DNA of 64,000 nt from Phyllostachys edulis (lineage: Eukaryota > Streptophyta > Magnoliopsida > Poales > Poaceae), in contig CM070548.1 of the NCBI GenBank assembly GCA_036346405.1, positions 58,278,611-58,342,610 on the forward strand, written 5' to 3'. The notes under the pieces were generated by a model that saw nothing but the letters and a program-made list of their open reading frames with translations, was not told the origin of the DNA and ran no database searches. The position numbers were made by a program, and so were the translations under genes. Shown here piece after piece: positions 10,501 to 20,240 of this stretch. The stretch's first letter is position 1. Each line of letters opens with the position of its first letter.

Positions 10501-12044
10501 TGGAAATGTTTCTAAATCTTGTTAAATTCAATTCAAATCTGGACAAGTGGATGCTAGTGATGGTGCCTTTGTGCACGAGAATTGGGAAATGTGGATGTCT
10601 TGTCTGGGTTGATTAAGGACTGAACTCTGACTATTTAATTCAAGTCCCAACGTACTTCCACACGCAGTGTATGGGCGCTGTTTGGTTAAGTAAAGGGTTA
10701 ATAGTATTGAGTTGGATACTGAGAGTAAGGACATGTGTATTGATTTCATATGGCATAGATGCTTAAGTCTTCGGCCGTGTCGTATGCCATGTGGAGCTTA
10801 TATTGATATCGATGTTCTTAGAAGGGTAAGGGCGAGATGTGTTACATCGCATGTACGCTCCTTCAGGCCCCGATCATGTGTAATATGTGTGGCTAACACG
10901 AAGTTTGCATTTAATTGACTGGGTCGGCATTCCCAAAGACAACATGTGAGCCTCGGTTGAATATATGCTATCGCCTTGTTTAAGCGGATCACCTCACATG
11001 GGTCATCCAACTCAATAGTGTTAACTTGTTGAAAATACCAAATCTTAGTTTATCTTACCAAGACACCAAAGGCAAGTGTGTTATTATTCCGAGGCTTACG
11101 GCTAACTAAGTCATGTGGGTAAAGATGTACACCCCTCGCAGGTTATAAAACTATTCAATAGCCGTGTCCACTGATTCTGATTTTAAAACTTGAATTAATG
11201 TCACCAGATAGATTTTGCTCTCATTTTGGTTTGGGAATCGGTTCGGCATGATGATAGTCATGTACAGTTAATTGTGAGATGTTATTTACTTTTGTTACTG
11301 TTTATGCTTACAATTACACTTATTCACTGTTTTAGTCCAAATCGATTTATTAAACTTGCTTTATCAAAACATAGCAATTGTAGGTTAAGATGTATCGCTT
11401 TATGCAAAATGGAACCATTTAAGCCTCCTGCTGATAACCTTATGCATATAAAATTCTATTCCTTTGTATAGATTCTAACAAACACTTTCTTTTATTAGTT
11501 TGTGTAAGTCTTGCTGAGTACCTTTCGTACTCAGGGTTTTATGACCCCTTGTTGCAGGTGAGGATGGATATCTTTATGAGATGCCCGTTAGCGCCGATCT
11601 GGGTGACGCTAACGAGTAGTGCTAGTTCTACTCTCCACGCAATAGCCTGCGGGATGATGGGGCCATTGGTGGTGTTGTTTTTCTTTTCGCTTCATTGTTG
11701 ATCTTTTGTTAATGACCTAAGGTCATCTGTTCATATTTCGCCATCAGAGCAACCCGGCAATCGTAGCAACCTAAATTGGAGATGTAATTATTAATGTATA
11801 ATTATGTGAATGTATGACTTGTATGTGATTGATGCAATGTTGATTATGGATATATGTGCAATAGTCACTAATCCAGGAACTATTGCATGGCATATATCCG
11901 GGAACCTAATTGTTGGATTGTTACTTGTTATGATGATGCTTCTAGTATGATCTTTATTAAGGACATTACACTGTTCTTTAATTAAGAATTATACTACCTG
12001 TATAATTATAATTCGGCGCAATTCCAGTAATTGGGGGTCTCACA
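7582..12044 (+). mobile_element. Solo Ty3-type LTR, 4.46 kb, with TCACG target duplication
   Basis: TCACG flanks the segment at 7577-7581 and 12045-12049, and the tandem array it interrupts resumes directly on the right. It ends GGGGGTCTCACA. The left end reads TAATGACCTCAA rather than a clean TG, so one terminal base pair has probably mutated. Inside are a TATA box (8876-8883), a U5-like CTGAGTAC/GTACTCAG hairpin near 11513-11535, and one copy of the CTATTCAATAG hairpin near 11150. No gag or pol is present. I infer a solo LTR left by recombination between two LTRs of a large Ty3 element. Confidence 0.65.
8876..8883 (+). promoter_or_regulatory. TATA box of the solo LTR
   Basis: TATATAAA lies in a CACTATATAAACCC context downstream of a GC-rich U3-like block at 8040-8700. 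This fits the U3/R junction of the LTR. Confidence 0.5.
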
Positions 12045-12440
12045 TCACGCCACACACTGCCACTTTTCAAACCGAGATGACAACACACTGCGATGCTACC
12101 TTTTCAGACCGAAAAGACCACACTCTGCCACGCCACCTTTTCAGACCGAAAAGACTACACTCTGTCACGCTACACGCTACCACTTTTGCACACCGAGATG
12201 ACAACACACTGCGACGCTACCTTTTCAGACCGAAAAGATCACACTCTGCCACGCCACCTTTTCAGAACGAAAAGACCACACCCTGTTATACCACACGCTA
12301 CCACTTTTCCAGACCGAGATGACATCACACTGCGGCACTACCTTTTCAGACCGAAAAGACCACACTCTGTCATGCCACCTTTTCAGACCGAAAAGAACGC
12401 ACAACAACATGCCACCTTTTTAGACCGGAAAGACCCCTTA
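12045..12440 (+). repeat. 40-bp repeats in 120-bp higher-order units, core CTTTTCAGACCGAAAAG
   Basis: The palindromic core CTTTTCAGACCGAAAAG or a close variant occurs near 12100, 12138, 12218, 12257, 12342, 12380 and 12414. A diverged member (CACTTTT...ACCGAGATGAC) starts at 12061, 12181 and 12302, so three 40-bp subunits form a unit of about 120 bp repeated three times. The array runs straight into a TATA box at 12439. Confidence 0.85.
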
Positions 12441-12447
12441 TAAAAGG
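12439..12447 (+). promoter_or_regulatory. TATA box upstream of the GRF-like gene
   Basis: TATAAAAGG follows the last palindromic repeat directly. It is followed by a purine-rich GGAGGAGAAG leader and an ACACCACTACACCC stretch typical of a transcription start, about 80 bp before the GRF coding block. Confidence 0.6.
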
Positions 12448-12521
12448 AGGGAGAAGAAAACTGGAGGAGAAGAGAGTTGGAGGAGAACATTACACCACTA
12501 CACCCAATTCTTCACTAAAGC

Positions 12522-13082
12522 TTGGTTCACACAATAGGGAGGAAGGAGATATCGGACTCGTCGGCGAACTTTTACGCGAAGATGCTGCGGAAGCGCAAGT
12601 GGTTTACCGAGAGGGCTAAACCCTTCCTGGATTTTTCTGTGAAGGATGCCCTGGTACTACTGGAGTTCCCACGCCTGCAATGTGTGTGCGAAGAACCTGC
12701 TAAGATCATCCAGTCCACACACTCGGCGATCGCCGCCCAGGTGTACTACACGTGCGGAAACATCCTCGTAAATAAATCTTGCACACACATAGATTTTTCA
12801 CATCTTACATTCCAATCCACATATCCCTAACTACATCTATGCATAATGGCAGCCGGAGATGCGACACAACTTCTTCCAATGGATCGACGACCCAGACATG
12901 TACGATAGGACGTTCATCGAGCATAAGTACATGTTGAACTATGCAATACGAGCTGAGACCTTCAAACGCTGGAAACCTTACGTACCTGATCCTATTGAAA
13001 AGGCACTATAGGAGCCTAGGAAAGCACGGTGGTAGTGGAGAACCCCCGAACAAGAAGCTGAGACGTAGTTCGGATTGAAGAG
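12522..13082 (+). pseudogene. GRF-type zinc finger protein, decayed, two exons
   Basis: Exon 1 (to 12767) reads through KPFLDFSVKDAL and then CVCEEPAKIIQS and VYYTCGN, the first half of a GRF zinc finger. A gtaaat donor at 12768 and an acceptor at 12851-12852 remove an 85-bp intron in frame. Exon 2 (12853-13082) gives PEMRHNFFQWIDDPDMYD, the second half. The usual Cys before the FFQW motif is replaced by His-Asn here. Two in-frame stops follow (near 13009 and 13064) and a gtaagt donor ends the exon. GRF fingers bind nucleic acid, and many plant copies sit in transposons. This copy lies between a repeat-driven promoter and a MULE-like terminus (13750-13995), so it is probably transposon cargo. 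Confidence 0.65.
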
Positions 13083-13749
13083 GTAAGTTATGTTCAATTT
13101 GCATCCTGATTATTAATTTGGCCCTGCGTTGTGCTATCCTAACGTCATTCAATCGTCCAGCCCGTCTCGTAGAACATGGCTGACTTTGAGACTGACCGCC
13201 GCTGCGGGTAGTCCAGAGACAAGGGGAAGGGACCGATGGGCCGCCAGGACTAATCAATTTCGTTCCAATCAACTTTTTTTTTTCCGATTCCAAAAAGGCG
13301 CACATGTATCATAGGTATATTTCGGTTTGTGGATTCGTGCATGTTGGCGTTTCTTATGTACGTCACCAAACCCAGCGCGCTATGTAATTCGCAATTAAAT
13401 TATGAAGTCTTTCAAACTTACATATCTTTTTTCAAATATTTTGACTATTAAATATTACGTAATCTTTTCTCAAGGAATCGGTTCCACGAATAATACAATC
13501 GAGACAACAGCGCGCATGGCAACCCTAAACCCAATTTTTTTTTTCATTTCACTCCGAAGGGGGCTGTTTGTGTTATTGTGCCGCCAAACTCGCATTCTGT
13601 ATTTCACATTTCGTTATCTTCTCTAATTTCGGATTTCGAACTATGCAGACACTTCAAGGTATTACAAAAAAAAAACTTCGTGAAATACACTAAATATTTA
13701 GGCTGAATTCTCTACACCTAAATTAAAAACAAATAAATATAGGGTTATT
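13083..13749. other. Region downstream of the GRF pseudogene
   Basis: It may hold a degraded third exon near 13150-13300, but no frame is convincing. The remainder is AT-rich and featureless to me. Confidence 0.35.
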
Positions 13750-13995
13750 TCGCCATTCCAAATGGCGACAGGTTCCTGTCGCTAATTGAACTGGTGACAA
13801 GTTCCTATCGTCATTTGGAATGGTGAAATTGTCCTGTCGCTAGTTCAATTGGTGACAGAACCTTCTCGACACTCTTCTAAATGGCGACGGGATAATTTCG
13901 CCATTTCAAAATGGCGATAGTGGCCTTTTTTTTAAAAAAAATCTACTATTTATTTTTGTAATTGTTTTTTAGATTAATATAATAAAAAAATCCAT
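13750..13995 (-). mobile_element. MULE-like right terminus with CGCCATTT palindromes
   Basis: Repeated inverted motifs (CGCCATTCCAAATGGCG, CGCCATTTCAAAATGGCG, GGTGACAG) are followed by an AT-rich tail containing TATTTTTGTAATTGTTTTTT. The same arrangement and tail occur at 18910-19135, so this is the right end of a related element. No left partner was found, so the element is truncated or interrupted. Confidence 0.5.
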
Positions 13996-14114
13996 TGTCG
14001 TGAGTTGGTGTTTATGTGTGCTCTCATTTTCTTTTCTTCTTTGGATAGGACATGCATGTGAGTGTATTCACGGGATTTTTTTTGGTGCTAAAATTGCACT
14101 TTTGGCACATGGCC

Positions 14115-14650
14115 TTGTCCACACCCCAGAGGACGGAGCACCTCGTCCGCTCCCCCGGGGACCGGATTTTCCCTCTTCTGTGCCTCCCGGGGCCGGTCTT
14201 CCCCTTGTCCGTCCATCAGGAGCCCGGTCCGGACGTGCCCTCTCGCGTCACGTAGCTTGCCGTGCCCCAGAGGCCTTTGCTGTTGCTCTGGGCACGGTGC
14301 TGCCATGTTCACGTTTGAGCAGATAACAACACCCATGTAATGTTGCTTCCGATATTCAAAGACAAAGAATACATAAGATGTTTAGAAAAGACAAGGTACA
14401 GTTAATCAGAATAAAAACTATTGGAGAATTACTTACGCTATATGCGAAGGTAAAATCTTTGTTTGACCGATTCTCAACAACTGCTTCATGCAAGAAAGAC
14501 AATTTCTCACCTTGCCTACCTTTCCCCCCTGAAAATGCAAAAGAACATCTCGTGATAATCATTATATTGCAAAGAGTCCATGTCGTACTTACAAAAGCAA
14601 TAAATAGTTGATTACCTTCAAGGGATAGCTTCTCCTCCTCCAATCTTAAT
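14115..14650 (-). repeat. Left arm of a large inverted repeat carrying captured exons
   Basis: Bases 14115-14580 match the reverse complement of 16742-17215 at roughly 90% by eye. The arm extends to 14650 with a further exon-like block. The loop is about 2.1 kb and holds a hAT element. Confidence 0.8.
14437..14644 (-). pseudogene. Captured gene fragment, two exons, host gene unknown
   Basis: On the minus strand, a 29-nt block (14616-14644) preceded by TTAAG and followed by gtaatc is joined to a 92-nt block (14437-14528) with a TTTTCAG acceptor and a gtaagt donor. Together they encode LEEEKLSLE and then GKGRQGEKLSFLHEAVVENR, ending NKDFTFAYS. The 92-nt block recurs with intact splice sites and equal length at 16794-16885 on the plus strand. 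Conserved splice sites and an open frame in both copies indicate a true exon. I do not recognise the parent protein. Confidence 0.55.
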
Positions 14651-14739
14651 AAGATAAAAAAAAATAGTTAGCAAAGGAAGATATGGCTAATGAAAGCTTG
14701 AAACACGAAAAGGTAGCAGGTTGGGACCGGTGGTAAAAG

Positions 14740-15638
14740 TAGGGCTGGCTATCGAGCCGGCTCGACTCGTGAAAGATCGATAACTAAGTAGCTCGGCTCG
14801 TTAAGTTAACAAGCTAAAAAAATGGCTCAGTTTGGCTCGATAAAAGCTCGAGCTGCTTGTGAGTAGCTCGCGAGCCATGCAAGCTAAGATGAACTGAGCG
14901 ACATGAGGACGATATAAATGAAAACACAGCTAATTATATAACATACACGTAAAACATAGACAATTAGGCAGGTAGGCAGGAGCCGATTAGCAATCTTAAC
15001 AATTTCTAGTCTAACCACATGCTAACATGGTTACATGGACATACAATAATTTAAATATCCAGCTAATTAAAAGTCTTCCATATCAAAAGTCTTCACCCGC
15101 ACACCCAAGTTTAATAGTCCAACTACAACCGCCAAAATAGTTAACAATCCAAATTTCAAAGTCAAAATAGTTAGCTTTTCTGCCAGCCCTAATTCCATGA
15201 GCAGAGCTTTCCAAGCTTCAGTTTTTGCACAAAAAGCCACCAAACAAGCATACCTTTTGAATCTGCAAGACAACACAAATAGTCATCAGTTTTAAGTGGT
15301 GAAAAAACAAATAAAAAATGAGCAGCAACACTAAGCAAAAGAAAATGGGTGCTTACTAGTTACTTGCCACCTAGCTATTAGCTAAAGAAATGTGTTCAAC
15401 ATCAAACTCACGAGCCCATGATAACATCAACACACAAAAGCAGCCCATGAGCTATTTAGTTACCGGGCCCTAACGAGCTGACGAGTGGCTCGCGAGCCAG
15501 CTCGGCTCGACTCGTTAAGAGACCGAGCTGGGAATGAGGCTCAGCTCAGCCCATAACTTTATGAGCTGAGCTCAAGCCAACCTCTTAACGATTCGAACCG
15601 AGCTAGCTCGCGAGCTTCAAGCTTTTCTACCAGCCCTA
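14740..15638. mobile_element. Non-autonomous hAT element, 899 bp
   Basis: Perfect 9-bp terminal inverted repeats TAGGGCTGG (14740) and CCAGCCCTA (15630-15638) are flanked by the 8-bp duplication GGTAAAAG at 14732-14739 and 15639-15646, as expected for hAT. The subterminal 150-200 bp on both sides are dense in GCTCG/CGAGC words (for example CTCGCGAGCC and GAGCCGGCTCG), typical hAT transposase binding clusters. The interior has no transposase. Confidence 0.9.
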
Positions 15639-16019
15639 GGTAAAAGTATGTAACAAGTAGCTTTGGTATTGTCAAGGAAAACAACGGGTGCTTTATCAGA
15701 CCCCCATTCTTTGCTTTTGCAATATTCATGGATAGTAAAAGTAGTAGTATGATTAGTACTACTCGGAGCACAAAGGAAATAAACACTATTGGTACCCGAA
15801 ATTGACCAAGACGTAGAGAAAATCGTACTTCTACTTCACGGCAACATTTCAATATGGTTTTTATCTTCTTTACGGAGACTGTGATGAGAATAGGGTAAAT
15901 GTGAAGGTAAAAGAAGAAGTAAATATTATCACTTGAACCAAAAATTTCATTCCACAATTTTTTTCACGTGGTTGGCCGCCCGGCCTGCCCCTACTGATCA
16001 GATCAAACTTTCATTATCG

Positions 16020-16500
16020 CATACCAGCCAAGATGCCACGAAATCATTTTAAAAAATAGATGAAATCAAGTAAATGCATTCCAAAAATGTATTATCATAT
16101 ATACAAAAAAAATCACAAATTTTTACATATGAAATCACGGAGCAGCACAGCTGGGGGACGGGGTATTATCACATGTACCTCGATTAAATATGACATTCTT
16201 TGTTAATTTGTCGGTTTAATGTAGATGTCATTCTTTAATACTGTATTGTACCATAGACTAGATAAACTTGTCCATAAATCAACTGAGGGAAATATTTGGC
16301 ATGCAGATCATATAAATACCATACCATAGCCTAGCTTCGACTCGTGTGCATTTCAAATAGCATTTGCAATGGGGTGCGTCCTCCTTGCTACCATTCGAGC
16401 CTAGGTTGGCACCCTCCCCGTATGAGACCGTCGTCATAAAACACTAGTGTTCGACATTACCTAAAGCCACAACAACACTGTACACGATATAACAAATAGG
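16020..16500. other. Non-coding stretch between the hAT element and the AT repeat
   Basis: No domain, splice-bounded exon or repeat boundary was recognised. Confidence 0.4.
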
Positions 16501-16519
16501 TCGCAGTACGTAGTCTATA

Positions 16520-16740
16520 TTACGACTAATTAATTGGGATTATTTTATTACGGTTATTTAATTAGGTCAATTTTAATTACATCTAACTAACGATGACTAA
16601 TTAATTACAGTTAATTAATTAGGACAAATAAAATCACGATTAATTAATTACCACTACATAATTTTGACTAATTAATTAGTAATATTTAATTAAGTCTAAT
16701 TAATTACGACTTGGTGGTCTCAAGCCTAATTAATTACGCA
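16520..16740. repeat. Degenerate CTAATTAATTA repeat cluster
   Basis: About nine copies of TAATTAATTA, often preceded by GAC and followed by CG or GG, are spaced roughly 15-30 bp apart. The cluster borders the right arm of the inverted repeat. Confidence 0.75.
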
Positions 16741-16741
16741 A

Positions 16742-17215
16742 GGGACTCTTTGCAATATAATGATTATCATGAGATGTTCTTTTGCATTTTCAGGAAAAAA
16801 GAGTAGGCAAGGTGAGAAATTGTCTTTCTTGCATGAAGTGGTTGTTGAGAACTGGTCAAACAAAGATTTTACCTTCGCGTATAGCGTGAGTTATTCTCCG
16901 ATAGTTCTTATTCTAATTAACTGTACCTTGTCTTTTCTAAACATCTTATGTACTCTTTGTCTTTGAATATCGAAAGCAACATTACATGGGTGTTGTTATC
17001 TGCTCAAACGTGAACATGGCAGCACCGTGCCCAGAGCAACAGGAAAGGCCCCTGGGGCACGACCGCACGACCAAGCTACGTGGTGCGAGGACGCGTCCAG
17101 CCCCCGATGAACGGACGAGGGGGAAGACCGGCCCCTGGGGTACGGACGAAGTGGAATCCGGCTCCTGGGTCTCGGACGAGGTGCTCCGGCCCTCTAGGGG
17201 CGCAGATGAGGTCGC
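16742..17215 (+). repeat. Right arm of the large inverted repeat
   Basis: It is the reverse complement of 14115-14580. It contains the 92-nt exon copy (16794-16885) with a TTTTCAG acceptor and gtgagt donor, followed by the block containing ATGGGTGTTGTTATCTGCTC and the GC-rich segment shared with the left arm. Confidence 0.8.
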
Positions 17216-17722
17216 ATGTCGTGTTTTTACGGTTTTATGATGTTATTTTTGTTTTTGATGTATGGAGAATTAGATTTGTTATTTCGTGTGCTATGTTAGC
17301 TAAAAACTCACTGGCTCAGTGATTTTTTTATAATACATTTTTTAAATAAAATTTCAGAAATAAATATCTGTTTAATAAATTTATAAAAGATAGGCTCTGT
17401 CGCCATTCCAAATGATAACAAGGTCTCTATCGACATAGAAACAGTGCTGCCGCTATTCTAAATAGTGATGGAGACTTAATTCATCATTTGAATTGGCAAC
17501 ATCATCCTGTCGCCAATTCAAATAGGGACAGAGGCTAAAAATTGAATACACAACAAATGTGGTTGGCAAGAGTAGCAGAACCAGCACAACCAAAGCCACT
17601 GCCTTTGCCCTGACAGCCAACGCCGCCGTCGGCATTGCAGCTGGTGTGGAAGCTAATACATGGCAATGTTTATGTACCACACTATAGCTCCTCACAGTCC
17701 TGTTCGATGCTTTGGCGAGTGA

Positions 17723-17792
17723 GGCGTGGGTGTACTGCTGCTACTACTAACTCGGCAGGCGTGGGTGTACTGCTGCTACTACTAACTCGGCA
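17723..17792. repeat. 35-bp perfect tandem duplication
   Basis: The unit GGCGTGGGTGTACTGCTGCT... is present twice head to tail inside the degenerate MULE. Confidence 0.9.
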
Positions 17793-18038
17793 CGCCGGGG
17801 TTTAATAATGGCCGGGAGATGAGGTGGTGGCCGAACGAACGAGTTGGGAGGATAAATATGGCATGTGAGGGGCGCAGTCGTGCTCGTGCAGACATGCACT
17901 GATCGAATGATGGGAGGGGAAAGAGGCCTAGCATGCTGGGGAAAAGACCCATGCTGGGGTTCGGCACACCTGTAGAAAATTTTATAATATTAAAATTTAG
18001 CCAAATCGTCATTCAAAATAGTGATACAATCTTTTCCT

Positions 18039-18047
18039 ATAAAAGGT
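18039..18047 (+). promoter_or_regulatory. TATA box of the degenerate MULE
   Basis: TATAAAAGG lies about 280 bp upstream of the transposase-like start at 18319 and is followed by a purine-rich GAGAAGGAGCGGAG leader. The arrangement resembles that upstream of the GRF pseudogene at 12439. Confidence 0.5.
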
Positions 18048-18318
18048 TCCAAAAATTCAGACAAATTTCATTTTTATTCAGAAAAGAGAAGGAGCGGAGC
18101 GGAGAGGAGGGGAGGGAAGGGGGAGATGAGCTAGCGAAGCGCTGTACATCCGGTCATCCACCTTGTAGGTATTTTTTAACTGAATGGATTACATAGTTTT
18201 AGATATATGGTTAAGTAGTGTAGTATGTTATAGTACAACCTTTTTGGTGTATGTAGTTTAGTTTTAGATATGTGGTTAATCGTGTAAGTAAATCTTGTTT
18301 ATAGTGCAGTACGTAGAT

Positions 18319-18640
18319 ATGTCAGACGCAGTCAATTTCAACATTTATTACGGCCAAGGGACTGGTCTGTAGGGTCCCGAGATGGTTGATTTGCGTTATT
18401 TTCAATCGGCGACCGTAAGCCTAACAAGACCAAAGCAGCATACATGAGGTGTTGTGATGCAATGGTTGTTCTACATATTTGAGTTGGACTATACTGTGTA
18501 CGATCTGAAATTGTGCTGTCTTACGAACCAAACACCACAAGATACATATTGAGAGTTAATGTAGCTGAAGGGAACAATGTCATGACAATCATACGTACAT
18601 AGGGCGAGGGAGCAAGAGTGAGATTTGATCATTCTGTCCA
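18319..18640 (+). pseudogene. MURA-type transposase N-terminal remnant
   Basis: The frame opens MSDAVNFNIYYGQGTGL, then a stop, then GPEMVDLRYFQSATV. Later come TNQTPQDTY and ELM. This is the N-terminal pattern of plant MURA proteins (YYGGG...GPxGVDLSxF...NRT...WELM), also seen in the MULE at 49383-51967. There are several stops and no DDE or SWIM region follows, so only a fragment remains. Confidence 0.55.
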
Positions 18641-19135
18641 TGTGGATGGTTTATTTTATCGAAATATGTTGTGCTGAATGTTTTGCTTAGTGTCATTGTG
18701 ATTTATTGAGAAACTATGTGATGACATCTGTCCTATTTAATTGTGTTGTCCGATGTACTGATGTTATGTCGTACGTCAAATTATTAAGTGTAACCTATGT
18801 ACTACCACTAATATTGTTTTCTACAACTTTCTGTTTCTTATTCCGCTGATGCGTCGAATTATAACATTTAACTTATGTTTGCCGTTACTTTTAGTTTTCT
18901 TTTCAAAAAAAATTCTCAAATGTTGCCAATTCAACTGGCGATATAAGTTTTTTGCCGCCATTTCGAGATATTTTCACACTGTTCTAATAGCGACAGGTCT
19001 ATTTCACCATTTCAAATGGCGACAGGTCTATTTCACCATTTCAAATGAAGACAATAGCCTATTTTTGTAATTGTTTTTTTGACTATTTATTTTTGTAACT
19101 CTTTATTAAAATAGTATTATTTTTTTTAAAAAAAT

Positions 19136-19569
19136 TCCTGACTGGGCCTTGCTTGCATTACCAGGGCTGTTTCCCTTCCATCGTTGCAGGGTTAACATCT
19201 CGGGGAGGAGAGATGTCTGCAACGCCAAGCCCGGGAGATGCAGTGCCTTCAGGGATGGGAGTGTTGGTGCTTTGGGATGAAGCATCTGGCAACTATGTTG
19301 GGCATTGGATCTGACTCACATGGTACTCAAAATGGAGTAGCAGTCAAGGATAAGCAGAGCAGGGCTAGACTGCTCCGTACCCTGACGTGACTAACAACAT
19401 ACTTTGACTCATATACAAGCTCACCTGAAAGGTCACCCATAACCTCTTGGAAGCCGGTGTCTCAACTCTCAAATCAGTAGTGCTCACCAATCAACATGAT
19501 GAAAGAAGTGCAGGATAAAGAAACACCGGAAGTACAAGCAAATGTTCTTGCAAAAGGAAGGAACACAAT
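19136..19569. other. Spacer between the MULE and the starch gene 3' end
   Basis: No gene is recognised. The sequence is unique-looking and of mixed composition, and could be genuine sequence downstream of the starch branching enzyme gene. Confidence 0.4.
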
Positions 19570-19868
19570 TCTAATCAAGCATTGCAAAATAAAACAAAAC
19601 ATCTCTGCTCAACTGGCAGTTCAAACTTCAAAGGTTCTGTTGCTGTTCGACAAAATGGCACAAAGATGAGCATGTTTTTTCTTCTCATAAATCCATATTG
19701 AGTAGGGAGTACAGGGCACAACAGCAAGCTGCCTGGTCTATCCAGCATTCGTTGAAGTAGAACCTTATTAAACCCATTCACAGAAATTGCTCATAACATG
19801 AGACAGCCATTGCATCTGGTTGTATTGGCCTTCCTCGCTCTACTTTGCGACAAAAGCCGCAAACTTGC
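19570..19868 (-). other. Distal part of the BEIIa 3' UTR, separated by a retrotransposon
   Basis: Removing the Ty3 element at 19869-25137 and one CTTGC copy joins this stretch to the 24 bp that follow the starch branching enzyme stop codon. It is AT-rich, non-coding on the minus strand and of ordinary 3' UTR length. I could not pinpoint the polyadenylation site. Confidence 0.5.
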
Positions 19869-20240
19869 TGGTATGTCTCAGCGATCGCAATGGATATCGA
19901 TGTTTCACAGGTGATCGTGTCCGGGCGGATCAGCGTCCAGGAGCCGTGGCGAACGGAATTGGCAGCAAGCACAAGATGAGGACAGAGAACAGGGAGATCA
20001 GGGAAATAGACTTTACTGCTTTGTTGTACCGATACATGAGTAGTGCTTCCCCTTTTATAGTTTTTATCTATTCAAAGCAAGTATGTAACTATGGCTAAAA
20101 GACAGCAACAATAAGTAATAGACTCGGACTCTGTAACAGGCTCGGATTCATCTTCTTGTTGAATTGTACTTCATGTTGTTTGCGCTGATTGTATTTCCTT
20201 CCGAGTACTGCGTCTCTGATAAGGAATTCCCCACACAACA
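19869..20240 (-). repeat. 3' LTR of the Reina-type element
   Basis: 372 bp, bounded by TG and CA. Minus-strand TATAAAAG lies at 20052-20059. The purine tract at 20241-20248 adjoins it. Confidence 0.95.

Larger units (their letters stand above)
17330..19135 (+). mobile_element. Degenerate MULE with CGCCATTT-type termini
   Basis: The left end (17390-17540) and right end (18910-19135) carry facing sets of TCGCCATT(C/T)..AAATG motifs and AT-rich tails. Between them are a TATA box (18039-18047), a 35-bp tandem duplication (17723-17757 and 17758-17792) and the N-terminal remnant of a MURA-type transposase. The terminal repeats are diverged and no clean 9-bp target duplication could be read. Confidence 0.5.

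Noticed and set aside
12045..12440. CRISPR-like array
   Set aside because: The spacers are themselves repeats in a 120-bp higher-order unit, no cas genes occur and the DNA is a plant nuclear sequence.
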